From NCBI RefSeq assembly GCF_010091925.1, contig NZ_WVID01000016.1:1-64000 (forward strand): 64,000 nt of DNA. Reading direction: 5' to 3'. The notes below the pieces were generated by a model. That model saw nothing but the letters and a program-made list of their open reading frames with translations. It had not been told where the DNA came from and did no database searches. This DNA is from Nostoc sp. B(2019) (GTDB lineage: Bacteria; Cyanobacteriota; Cyanobacteriia; Cyanobacteriales; Nostocaceae). This document shows, piece after piece, positions 15,825-24,585 of the stretch (the first letter of the stretch is position 1; the number at the start of each line of letters is the position of its first letter). The translations under genes and the position numbers were made by a program.

Positions 15825-17225
15825 CTAAGTCAGATGCATGAAGACTATTTTTAATAATTCTGCGCGAGTAAAAGGTTTAGTGAGATATCCAGATGCTCCT
15901 ACTAATCTTGCTTTTACTTTATCTACAAGCCCCTTGTTTCCTGTTACAAAAATAATGGGTATCTCTTTAAATAGCGAGTTGTTTCGTATAATCTGGCACA
16001 ACTCGTATCCATCAATTCCTACCATGTTAAGATCCAACAAGATTAAGTCTGGCTTGTGCCTGATAATTGACATCACAGCTTTTAGTGGCTCGTTAATAGT
16101 CACAACAGAAAAGTTTTCATTTTCTAAGAAACGGCTAATTTCTTTAAGAATTGTTGGGCTATCATCTACAGAAACAATTTTGTAGGTTTTTTTGCCTGTT
16201 ACAGTAGCAGCCGTTACTCTTTCAATAGCAGGATTTATATTATTGGTTATTGTTAATTTCTGAAGGTTTTCTTTTAAAGATTCAGAAATTTGTGGGAATC
16301 GCTCAACAGGAATTTTATTCTCTTCAAAAATACCTGGGTCAGCTTTGGTAGTAGCGGTACTTAGTTCTTCTACAACATCAACTGATTCCTGATTAACTAA
16401 TGTTAACAATTTAGAAGGCTGTGTAAATTCTTTTAATGTATTTGGTAACTGATCAAATGGTGGATCTGGCTCATGCAATATAATTCCTCCCTGAATGATG
16501 TGAGGGTATAAATTGCGAGCCAGTTCGATTTCATCTTGATTCATAATCACAGCAAGATGACGCAAGCTGAAACCCTTCATCCAGTTAGTTAGATTTGGCT
16601 GGAGATCTGGTAAGTTTTGTTTAGAAGGTTTGCCAGTAATTAGCAGATATGGACGTTGATAGGGAGAAGAAATTTGAGGCTCGAAAGGCTTCCAACTCTT
16701 TAATCGTGCTTGACAGCGTTCTAAAATGTTTTCTACATCCAATCTACAAATGATTGGCATTGTGTTAAGTGGTTCTGTTAGTTCATAAGTGCCTTCTTTA
16801 ATCAGTAAAAATGATTCAAGCACTTCTTTAACCAATTCTGGAATCAGTACTGCTGCTTGTGTAGAATGTAGATATTGTTGACTAACAAGCCAGTGTATTG
16901 CTTGATATTCAGGAGGCTGATTTCTCGAATTGCTCTCATGTTCTACTAATTGACTATATGTATCTGATTCAAACATCAGACGTAATTGAACACGAACTTC
17001 ACTAGTAAGTGACGGAATTTGATGGCTGAGGCGACGCAAATGACGTTCTAGTCGATCAAAGGGTTCAACTGAATGAGTAGCATAAGTTATTTTGCCTTGA
17101 TCTAAATAAATCCACCAGAAAACTGAGTTGCTAAATACTTGTAAACAAATACTCTCAGAGCAATTAAATAACTGTTTTAACAAACTTTGAGGACGTAATT
17201 TAGTAAATGTACCTGAGTTATTCAT
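15825..17225 (-). CDS. PATAN-domain response regulator (PatA/PixG-like)
   Basis: A two-part regulator. The N-terminal 300 residues resemble the DUF4388/PATAN domain of cyanobacterial PatA-type proteins. The C-terminal 120 residues are a receiver domain with the phospho-acceptor in LILLDLNMVGIDGYEL (about Asp397), the acidic pair in IVSVDDSPTI, the Thr of IIFVTGN and the conserved Lys in GYLTKPF. There is no DNA-binding output domain. Relatives act in phototaxis or, for PatA, in heterocyst patterning, but this one is not assignable to either from sequence. It stands alone. Confidence 0.88.
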   Translation of the reverse strand: MNNSGTFTKLRPQSLLKQLFNCSESICLQVFSNSVFWWIYLDQGKITYATHSVEPFDRLERHLRRLSHQIPSLTSEVRVQLRLMFESDTYSQLVEHESNSRNQPPEYQAIHWLVSQQYLHSTQAAVLIPELVKEVLESFLLIKEGTYELTEPLNTMPIICRLDVENILERCQARLKSWKPFEPQISSPYQRPYLLITGKPSKQNLPDLQPNLTNWMKGFSLRHLAVIMNQDEIELARNLYPHIIQGGIILHEPDPPFDQLPNTLKEFTQPSKLLTLVNQESVDVVEELSTATTKADPGIFEENKIPVERFPQISESLKENLQKLTITNNINPAIERVTAATVTGKKTYKIVSVDDSPTILKEISRFLENENFSVVTINEPLKAVMSIIRHKPDLILLDLNMVGIDGYELCQIIRNNSLFKEIPIIFVTGNKGLVDKVKARLVGASGYLTKPFTRAELLKIVFMHLT

Positions 17226-17898
17226 ATTTTTCGATTTTTTTGCGGATCAGCGACTAAACATTCGTAAATGGGAAATATCGGCTATGAATTATTCTCTTCT
17301 TTTTAATATTTCTCTAGACACAAATTATTTTTTAAAATATGTATATATATTACAAATTATAATTTTCATAACTTTTTTGTTACATTTGGCACGTTTGACT
17401 ATAAGTCTGAAAATTTAAGTTAAGTGGGCACAAAAAATGTAAATATTTGTCATAACTATTTCATCGGGCGTTAGTTTAGTTGTCAATTGCCCTCACTACT
17501 GACAACTATTAGCTCAAGACCTTAACAATTATGTTTATTTACGCCCAGTTACTTACTAAGTAATTTTGATGTAAAGTTCACACAGTTACGTGAGTATACT
17601 TTGAAGTCTGATGGTCTTAATTAGGATTAGTTACTTTTATATAAAATGGGGATTTTACTACATGAAATCTTTAAAAACTCATCTAGGAAAATTTACGTAT
17701 TTATTGTATCCTAGTTATGAAGAGATAAAATTTTTGGTAGATCCACTACAACAGGTAATGTTAGCTTCTGATAAATTCTTTATTTATTAAACTGGTCTAG
17801 CCGTGATTAAGAGTTCCTTAAATATGTAGAGATTCTTGTGAAAATATTCTGTTTAATAAAGATTAAAGTATCTACTGCCAAACATCATATCTGTAGTA
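17226..17898. other. AT-rich intergenic region upstream of the VWA-phosphatase-kinase unit
   Basis: This 673-base region is strongly AT-rich (runs such as atatgtatatatatt near 17338). It separates the leftward PATAN regulator from the rightward triad, so it should contain two promoters, which I cannot place with confidence. One possible 42-residue frame (17662-17790) is listed separately. Confidence 0.6.
17662..17790 (+). CDS. Possible 42-residue small protein
   Basis: An ATG-to-TAA frame (MKSLKTHLGKFTYLLYPSYE...) has TGGGGA about 9 bases before its start. It has no recognisable family and lies in an AT-rich region where chance frames of this size are expected. Confidence 0.25.
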   Translation: MKSLKTHLGKFTYLLYPSYEEIKFLVDPLQQVMLASDKFFIY

Positions 17899-18648
17899 GT
17901 GTCGGCATCAGAAACTATATACTTTGAGAACGAGGGAAGTAAAGCTTTGGACTATAACATAACACAAAAAGTTATGCATGATACATTAAGACTTGATGAA
18001 GTTGTGGAGTTTGCTGAAAACCCAGAACCACGTTGTCCGTGCGTGCTACTACTAGATACATCTGGCTCGATGCAAGGAGAACCGATTGAGGCTTTAAATC
18101 AGGGCTTGCTGAGTTTGAAAGATGAATTAGTGAAAAATTCCTTGGCAGCGAGACGGGTAGAGGTAGCGATAGTTACTTTTGATAGTAATGTCAACGTAGT
18201 GCAAGATTTTGTGACTGCTGATCAATTCAATCCCCCCATTTTGACAGCACAGGGACTAACTACGATGGGTTCGGGAATTCATAAAGCCTTGGACATAATT
18301 CAAGAGCGCAAATCTCAGTATCGTTCTAATGGCATTGCTTACTATCGTCCTTGGGTATTTATGATCACTGATGGTGAGCCACAAGGTGAGCAAGACAATG
18401 TGGTAGAGCAAGCAGCGCAGCGCCTACAAGGAGATGAAGCAAACAAACGTGTAGCTTTCTTTACTGTCGGTGTAGAAAACGCGAATATGACGCGCTTAAA
18501 TCAAATTACTGTGCGTACTCCTCTAAAACTCAAAGGTCTAAACTTTATTGAGATGTTTGTCTGGCTGTCAGCTAGTATGTCAGCTGTTTCTCACTCACAG
18601 GTAGACGAACAGGTGGCACTACCACCAATTGGCTGGGGGGCTGTTTAA
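17899..18648 (+). CDS. TerY-type von Willebrand A domain protein
   Basis: The 249-residue product is essentially one VWA domain. The MIDAS metal site is intact: Asp53-x-Ser55-x-Ser57 (LLDTSGSMQG), the threonine of the GLTTMGSGI loop and the aspartate of MITDGEPQGE. The RLDEVVEFAENPEPRCPC lead-in is typical of TerY-like proteins. GTG 17899 is the only start giving the whole frame; ATG 17977 is an alternative that keeps RLDEVV. The family is known from phospho-signalling triads with a PP2C phosphatase and a kinase, exactly the next two genes (gaps of about 50 bases). A scaffold or ligand-sensing role is inferred. Confidence 0.9.
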   Translation: MSASETIYFENEGSKALDYNITQKVMHDTLRLDEVVEFAENPEPRCPCVLLLDTSGSMQGEPIEALNQGLLSLKDELVKNSLAARRVEVAIVTFDSNVNVVQDFVTADQFNPPILTAQGLTTMGSGIHKALDIIQERKSQYRSNGIAYYRPWVFMITDGEPQGEQDNVVEQAAQRLQGDEANKRVAFFTVGVENANMTRLNQITVRTPLKLKGLNFIEMFVWLSASMSAVSHSQVDEQVALPPIGWGAV

Positions 18649-18700
18649 TTTAAAGATGGCAGCTTGATGTTAACGACAGCGGGCTGTTGGAATAAAATCT

Positions 18701-19483
18701 ATGAACACATCAAAACAGATTGCTCAATGGCGGGTAGTAGCTGCGTCTGTATGTGGTACAAGCCACTTAAAGAACAAGCAGTTGTGTCAAGATGCTCACC
18801 ACTGGCAGATATTATCAGATAATGTTTTAGTCATAGCGGCAGCAGATGGTGCAGGTTCAGCCAGTCAGGGGAAAGTGGGGGCGATGGTTGCTGTGGAAAC
18901 AGCAATAGAAAGCATTTCCATCAAACAAGTCACCCGGAAGTTCTTGACTGATGATACCAATGTGCGATCGCTCTTGAGCGAGGCGATGGTAGCCGCCAAA
19001 AAAGCTGTGGAAGATGAGGCGGCTGCTTGTCAGAAACAACCTCAAGATTTAGCAACTACCTTAATTCTTCTGGTAGCTACGCCAGAAGTTGTAGCTGTGG
19101 CACAGATAGGTGATGGATTAGCCGTAGCCAAAGATAGCATGGGCAACCTCCTGGCACTTACAATGCCTGACAGCGGCGAATACATCAACGAAACTACTTT
19201 TTTGACTTCGGCCAGTGCTTTAGATACAGCGCAGATGAGATTATGGCGTGAAGACATAATCAATGTTGGTGTCCTTACCGACGGACTACAAATGCTGGCT
19301 TTGAATATGGTGGTTAGTGAACCTCATAAACCGTTCTTTTTTCCTCTGTTTGAATTTGTAGCGAATTCTGAGGATAAGACAGTGGCAAAAGAACAGTTGG
19401 TAAGCTTTTTACGCTCAGAGCGGATTACGCAACGCACTGATGACGATTTAACACTCATTATAGCTGCATTGAGCGACTCATGA
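18701..19483 (+). CDS. PP2C-family serine/threonine phosphatase
   Basis: A 260-residue PP2C-type metallophosphatase. The metal-binding and catalytic motifs are present: NKQLCQDA near residue 27, AAADGAGSASQG (Asp49), DLATTLILLVA, AQIGDGLAVA, GVLTDG and the closing RTDDDLTLIIAAL. No membrane segment is seen, so it is cytoplasmic. Its place between a TerY-type VWA gene and a kinase gene suggests that it reverses phosphorylation carried out by that kinase. All three are on the same strand, with gaps of about 50 bases. Confidence 0.92.
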   Translation: MNTSKQIAQWRVVAASVCGTSHLKNKQLCQDAHHWQILSDNVLVIAAADGAGSASQGKVGAMVAVETAIESISIKQVTRKFLTDDTNVRSLLSEAMVAAKKAVEDEAAACQKQPQDLATTLILLVATPEVVAVAQIGDGLAVAKDSMGNLLALTMPDSGEYINETTFLTSASALDTAQMRLWREDIINVGVLTDGLQMLALNMVVSEPHKPFFFPLFEFVANSEDKTVAKEQLVSFLRSERITQRTDDDLTLIIAALSDS

Positions 19484-19536
19484 GCAATAGTCTAGTGTTT
19501 GGCATTTTAAATAACTCCCGTTAGCGGTAATTCACC

Positions 19537-21717
19537 ATGCAGGTACTACGTTGTCTTCCTAAGCAAGAAATTCTCAACCTCAGTGTCAGTCTGGGGCGTG
19601 GCGGTGAAGCTTGTGTTTATGCACTGCCATCCGATAGCAATATGGTGGCAAAGATTTATCACAAGCCAACTGCTGCCCATGCTGACAAACTCCAGGCAAT
19701 GCTTGCCAACCCACCGGATAACCCTACAGCTAGTTTGGGGCATATCTCCATCGCTTGGCCAGAAGTTTTATTGCGATCGGCAGATGGTAGCGGTGGCGTC
19801 GTCGGCTTTTTAATGCCACGGATTCAGGGGATGCGTCCAATCATCGACTTTTACAACCCTAGAACCCGCCGCCAACACTGCCCTTTATTCAATTATCAGT
19901 ACTTGCTCCGCACGGCTCGGAACCTAGCGGCGGCTTTCGCTGCTCTACACGCTAGTGGATATTGCGTTGGCGATGTGAATGAGTCAAATATCCTCGTTAG
20001 TGACACAGCACTCGTCACCTTGGTAGACACAGACTCTTTCCAAGTACGCGATCCAAACAACAATATTGTTTACCGCTGCTCAGTGGGCAAACCAGAGTTT
20101 ACCCCACCAGAACTACAGAATAAAACTTTTGCCCAACACGATCGCGAAATTTCCCACGACTTATTTGGGTTAGCAGTGCTGGTATTTCAATTATTAATGG
20201 AAGGCACTCACCCATTTTCTGGCATTTTTCAAGGTGCTGTTGAGCCACCGCCTTATGAAGCACGCATTGCTGCTGGACATTTCACTTACAGTAAACAGCG
20301 GCGTGTACCCTACCTTCCTACCCCTATTGCACCCGCTTGGGAAATTCTCCATCCCAGTTTACAAGAATTATTTGTGCGTTGTTTTGAAGAAGGTCACAAC
20401 AGCCCACACCTGCGCCCCAGCGCTCAAACCTGGCTATCGACACTAGCTGAAGCTGAAGATACCCTGATTAGCTGTACTGTAAATCCCCAGCATCGCTACA
20501 ATAATCATCTGCAAAGCTGTCCCTGGTGTGAACGGACATCGCGATTAGGCGGACGTGACCCCTTTCCATCCTATCGGGCTGTAGAAAGTAGAGAACATCT
20601 ACAACCGCGAATCAAATCGAGAAGACGCTACACTCAAACTCCACGTTCACCACAGCCAGGCATACCGACGCACGCAATTAATTATTGGCAGCCAATTACT
20701 CAAAGTGTTGCGCCTTATCAACCTTCCAGAAGACCAAAATTATACCCGATTATTTGTTGCTTGCTGGGTTTTGGTGTTTTGGGATATTTGGACGTAATGA
20801 TTAAATTTACTCGTCCGTTTGTTTTCCAAAATGCTTATACTCAACAAACATTAAAGCCTCGTCAGGCAATTAAAAAGAATAGTCTCAGCTTTGCAGATTA
20901 TTACAAGCAGGGTCATGCTGCTTACAAAGTACGAGACTACGATTTAGCAATTGAAAACTTTAGCCAAGCAATACAAAAAGATCCCAAAAACGCGAAAGCT
21001 CGCGTCAATCGGGGCAATGCCCGCTACAATTTGAAAGACTATGAAGGCGCACGTACTGACTATAGTCAAGCTCTGCAAATCAATCCTAAAGAAATTAAAG
21101 CTTTTGTGAATCGGGGTAATGCTCTCTATATGCTCGCCGAATATAGTAGCGATCCTGACAAAGAGTATAACCTGGCGATCGCAGACTTTAATAATGCTTT
21201 ACGCCTCGACAGCAATGAAGTAGAAGCTTTAATCAGACGAGGTATTGTCCGCTCTCAAATTGCCAAATATAGCGGTGATTCTCAAAAAGGTTATAAAAGA
21301 GCTATTGCAGATTTTACCGAAGCAATAGACCTCAATTCCTCCAAAACAGAAGCTTACTTTCAGCGCGGTGTTGCCTATTATCAAATCGCCCAATATAGCA
21401 GCGATTACGCTCAAGAATACAAAGAAGCAATAGCCAACTTTAACCAAGCACTAAATCTCAATCCCAAGCTAGCGAAAGTGTATCTCAAACGAGGTATGGT
21501 TCGTTATGAACTTTCACAATATAGTGGCACTAAATCTAACCAAAATCATACGCAAGCTATTGCAGATTTACAGACAGCTGCTAAAATCTCTCTTGAGCAA
21601 GACGATATGGATAATTACCAGCAAGCACTCAGCCACATATGCGTAGTCGTAGAAAACAAATGTGACAGTTTATTCCAAAGCTCAAGTATGTTAGAAAAAG
21701 CTAACAACAAGAAGTAA
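19537..21717 (+). CDS. Protein kinase fused to a membrane helix and TPR repeats
   Basis: A 726-residue composite. Residues 13-300 form a diverged protein kinase domain: glycine loop GRGGEACVY (20-28), Lys39, a catalytic loop VGDVNESNIL (Asp146) in place of HRD, and DTDSF (164-168) in place of DFG. A short CxnHxnCPWC zinc-ribbon-like stretch (from Cys313) follows, then a linker, one membrane helix (YPIICCLLGFGVLGYLDV, about 404-421) and from about 448 a run of TPR repeats with regularly spaced YSSD/YSGD insertions. This kinase type is the partner of TerY and PP2C genes. The TPRs would lie on the far side of the membrane or serve as a binding surface. Its start is ATG 19537. Confidence 0.9.
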   Translation: MQVLRCLPKQEILNLSVSLGRGGEACVYALPSDSNMVAKIYHKPTAAHADKLQAMLANPPDNPTASLGHISIAWPEVLLRSADGSGGVVGFLMPRIQGMRPIIDFYNPRTRRQHCPLFNYQYLLRTARNLAAAFAALHASGYCVGDVNESNILVSDTALVTLVDTDSFQVRDPNNNIVYRCSVGKPEFTPPELQNKTFAQHDREISHDLFGLAVLVFQLLMEGTHPFSGIFQGAVEPPPYEARIAAGHFTYSKQRRVPYLPTPIAPAWEILHPSLQELFVRCFEEGHNSPHLRPSAQTWLSTLAEAEDTLISCTVNPQHRYNNHLQSCPWCERTSRLGGRDPFPSYRAVESREHLQPRIKSRRRYTQTPRSPQPGIPTHAINYWQPITQSVAPYQPSRRPKLYPIICCLLGFGVLGYLDVMIKFTRPFVFQNAYTQQTLKPRQAIKKNSLSFADYYKQGHAAYKVRDYDLAIENFSQAIQKDPKNAKARVNRGNARYNLKDYEGARTDYSQALQINPKEIKAFVNRGNALYMLAEYSSDPDKEYNLAIADFNNALRLDSNEVEALIRRGIVRSQIAKYSGDSQKGYKRAIADFTEAIDLNSSKTEAYFQRGVAYYQIAQYSSDYAQEYKEAIANFNQALNLNPKLAKVYLKRGMVRYELSQYSGTKSNQNHTQAIADLQTAAKISLEQDDMDNYQQALSHICVVVENKCDSLFQSSSMLEKANNKK

Positions 21718-21768
21718 CTTTTGTCACTGACAATATTTGGTTTTGATTGAGGAAAACCAAGCCTAATC

Positions 21769-21800
21769 AGGGTTAGCCGAAGCTAACCCTAATTATTTTG
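21769..21800 (+). terminator. Rho-independent terminator of the VWA-phosphatase-kinase unit
   Basis: A 9-bp perfect stem (agggttagc / gctaaccct) with a cgaa tetraloop at 21769-21790, followed by aattatttt. It lies 52 bases after the kinase stop and marks the end of the triad as a transcription unit. Confidence 0.85.
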
Positions 21801-22033
21801 TAGGTAAATTTTGTATTTAAATTAATATTGAATTTTCCGGTTTCATATATTTATAAAGCTTTCACAGACAAAAGATTTTAATTTATCTTTCCTTCATAAT
21901 TTTGAATAAAATCTTCGTTAGATTATTTACGGAGAAAAATAAATTAGAAATCAATTTTTCTCTATCCAAGTGCATCCTCTTCAGATCGTAAAAGTCAAAT
22001 AATAATCTACCTGCAAATCTCCGAGGTAATTGC

Positions 22034-22807
22034 ATGAAAGCGGTGATTTTGGCTGGAGGGCTTGGTACACGCCTCAGTGAAGAAACTAGTATCAAACCCA
22101 AGCCGATGGTTGAAATTGGTGGCAAACCAATTCTATGGCATATAATGAAAACCTACTCTGCCCACGGCATTAATGATTTCATTATTTGTTGTGGTTATAA
22201 AGGTTACATAATTAAGGAGTATTTTGCCAACTACTTCTTACACATGTCAGATGTTACCTTTGATCTGCGATTTAACCAAATGAATGTACACTTTGGTTAT
22301 GCTGAACCCTGGCGAATCACCTTAGTAAATACGGGTGATAATACAATGACAGGTGGACGCTTAAAGCGCATTAGCGAACATGTTGGTAATGACACTTTTT
22401 GCTTCACTTATGGTGATGGTGTAAGTGATATAAATATCACAGAACTAATTAACTTTCATAAAGAACAAAATACCTTGGCGACACTCACCGCAGTTCAGCC
22501 AGCAGGGCGTTTTGGTGCTATTTCTTTAGGAAATGAGCAAACTAAAATCACTAGTTTTAGGGAAAAGCCTGAAGGTGATGGTGCTTGGATTAATGGCGGT
22601 TATTTTGTCCTAGAACCAGAAGTAATTAACTTAATTGCTGATGATTCCACTATTTGGGAGCAAGAGCCATTAGAGAAGCTAGCTGATATGGAACAGCTAT
22701 CTGCTTTCAAGCATCATGGTTTTTGGCAACCGATGGATACTTTACGTGATAAAAACCATCTAGAGGAGCTGTGGAAGAACAGCCAGGCTCCTTGGAAAGT
22801 ATGGTAG
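22034..22807 (+). CDS. rfbF: Glucose-1-phosphate cytidylyltransferase
   Basis: RfbF makes CDP-glucose from CTP and glucose-1-phosphate, the entry to CDP-deoxysugars. The 257 residues have the sugar-nucleotide transferase start (ILAGGLGTRLSEETSIKPKP), the PMVEIGGKPILWHI block and the family-specific FREKPEGDGAWINGGYFVLEP. A GAGG site lies 8 bases before ATG 22034. It opens the polysaccharide cluster and matches the gene at the same position in the PCC 7120 HEP island. No CDP-glucose 4,6-dehydratase of the usual RfbG type follows directly. Confidence 0.95.
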   Translation: MKAVILAGGLGTRLSEETSIKPKPMVEIGGKPILWHIMKTYSAHGINDFIICCGYKGYIIKEYFANYFLHMSDVTFDLRFNQMNVHFGYAEPWRITLVNTGDNTMTGGRLKRISEHVGNDTFCFTYGDGVSDINITELINFHKEQNTLATLTAVQPAGRFGAISLGNEQTKITSFREKPEGDGAWINGGYFVLEPEVINLIADDSTIWEQEPLEKLADMEQLSAFKHHGFWQPMDTLRDKNHLEELWKNSQAPWKVW

Positions 22808-22845
22808 ATAATAGTAAATTTTATCTGCACAAAACACCAGTACTA

Positions 22846-24057
22846 ATGTATGATTTTGCGATTATAGGTGGGGGAATAGTCGGACTTTCCACGGGGTTAG
22901 CTTTAGGCAAACGCTATGCCAATGCACGCATTTTAGTATTAGAAAAAGAGAGCCAATGGGCATTTCACCAAACTGGTAATAATAGCGGAGTGATTCATTC
23001 TGGTATTTACTACAAGCCGGGGAGTTTCAAAGCTAAATTTTGTCGTGATGGTAGTCGCTCAATGGTAGAATTCTGCCAAGAGCATGGAATTGAGCATGAA
23101 GTTTGTGGTAAAGTAATTGTCGCAACAGAAGAACAAGAGCTACCACGCCTAGAAAAGCTTTACACGCGAGGCTTAGAAAATGGCATAGCAGTCCAGAGAA
23201 TCAGCCCAGAGGAAGTTAAAGAAATTGAACCTCATGTAAAATGTGTAGGTGGAGTTCGAGTATTCTCAACTGGTATTGTTAATTACAAGCAAGTTTGTTT
23301 GAAATACGCTGAGTTAATTCAAAAGCAAGGTGGAGATTTACATCTCAATACGAAAGTTCTGAAAATCTCCCCAAGCGGTAAAAATCAGGTATTAGAAACA
23401 AACAAGGGTAGCTTTGAAACGCGCTTTGTGATTAATTGTGCAGGATTGCATAGCGATCGCATTGCCAAATTAGGTCAGGTTGACCCTCAAGCGAAAATTG
23501 TACCATTCCGGGGAGAATATTACGAACTTGTCCCAGAAAAACGCCATCTAGTCAAAACTCTAATTTACCCAGTTCCTAATCCAGATTTTCCCTTTTTGGG
23601 TGTTCACTTTACTCGGATGATTGATAGCAGCGTTCATGCAGGGCCAAATGCAGTTCTGAGTTTGAAGCGCGAAGGTTATCAAAAAACCGACTTTAACTTA
23701 GGGGATTTTCTGGAAGTCATAACCTATCCCGGTTTCTGGAAATTAGCAGCCAAACACGCCGATGAAGGCATTCAGGAAATCATTCGTTCCTTTAGTAAAG
23801 CCGCCTTCGTCAGCAGCTTGCAAAAACTAATTCCAGAAGTGCAAGCAGAGGATTTAGTTCCCACTCATGCGGGAGTCCGCGCTCAGGCTTTGATGAACAA
23901 TGGTTCTTTGGTGGATGACTTTTTGATTGTTCAAGGTCAAAACTCCATCCATGTTTGCAATGCTCCTTCTCCTGCTGCTACATCATCTTTAGAAATTGGT
24001 CAAGCGATTGTGGCACAAATTCCTCAATCGTTACATTTAGAGACTGTAGTAGCTTAA
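22846..24057 (+). CDS. LhgO-family FAD-dependent oxidoreductase
   Basis: An FAD enzyme of the DAO family, closest to L-2-hydroxyglutarate oxidase (LhgO). From ATG 22846 it is 403 residues, the usual family length, beginning with the FAD-binding IIGGGIVGLSTGLAL. NSGVIHSGIYY, FSTGIVNYK and the C-terminal THAGVRAQAL segment are family blocks. The frame is open upstream and ATG 22801 would overlap the rfbF stop (ATGGTAG), adding 15 unmatched residues. The gene is in the HEP-type cluster, so a role in sugar modification is possible, but the family activity is oxidation of a 2-hydroxy acid. Confidence 0.88.
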   Translation: MYDFAIIGGGIVGLSTGLALGKRYANARILVLEKESQWAFHQTGNNSGVIHSGIYYKPGSFKAKFCRDGSRSMVEFCQEHGIEHEVCGKVIVATEEQELPRLEKLYTRGLENGIAVQRISPEEVKEIEPHVKCVGGVRVFSTGIVNYKQVCLKYAELIQKQGGDLHLNTKVLKISPSGKNQVLETNKGSFETRFVINCAGLHSDRIAKLGQVDPQAKIVPFRGEYYELVPEKRHLVKTLIYPVPNPDFPFLGVHFTRMIDSSVHAGPNAVLSLKREGYQKTDFNLGDFLEVITYPGFWKLAAKHADEGIQEIIRSFSKAAFVSSLQKLIPEVQAEDLVPTHAGVRAQALMNNGSLVDDFLIVQGQNSIHVCNAPSPAATSSLEIGQAIVAQIPQSLHLETVVA

Positions 24058-24382
24058 AAGATAGTTGCTTGTGCTTCTTGGGTGGAGGATGCAAGTAGAA
24101 TTAGGAACAAGCGATCGCAACTTCAAAATAACTCAGCTTTGAATCTCAACACCTACACTATCAGGAAATGCGATCGCTGCTGAATTCTACTTGCAAAATT
24201 AACTGTATCCTCCAATTTTTTATCAGTTATACAAAACCGTTTGCATTGACATATATATATGTGAAACTTTCCGGTATTACTGATATCTCAATTGAAAGTA
24301 GTGGTGTTGGTATTAGACCCCACAAAATTCCCACAAGAAGTTATACCAATTAAAAAAAAAGTATGTGACAGATAGACCATTG

Positions 24383-24411
24383 TAGAGACTTTGCATTGCA
24401 ACGTCTCTACC
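24383..24411. repeat. Palindromic dispersed repeat, second copy
   Basis: Palindrome of the gtagagacgttgc type with one mismatch between arms, related to 12930-12958. Such repeats are common between cyanobacterial genes. Confidence 0.88.
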
Positions 24412-24430
24412 AAAGGATTTGTTGCTGTTA

Positions 24431-24535
24431 GCGGAGTCATGGGGTAACAAGCCCTACATGATGCCACAATTTGTCGCAGCAGTCATCAATAGAATTCCTC
24501 CTTACTCAATTGCGGTTGGTGTACCCGCAGAGTAA
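24431..24535 (+). pseudogene. Remnant of a hexapeptide-repeat acyltransferase C-terminus
   Basis: The short frame ends VINRIPPYSIAVGVPAE-stop. This resembles the ending of left-handed beta-helix acetyltransferases, which commonly read VVTKDIPPYSIAVGVPAK. Only about 30 codons remain, without start or coils. A sugar acetyltransferase may once have been part of this cluster. Confidence 0.45.
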
Positions 24536-24585
24536 TTGCTCAGCCGAATGGAATTGAACTCATCAATACAGAGAATTTGACAACA

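Larger units (their letters stand above)
24058..24585. other. Intergenic region with repeats and a gene remnant
   Basis: This gap interrupts the otherwise compact cluster. It holds gcgatcgc sites in inverted flanking sequence (24108-24180), a palindromic dispersed repeat (24383-24411) and a degraded acetyltransferase end (24431-24535), each listed separately. No intact gene is supported. Confidence 0.7.
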
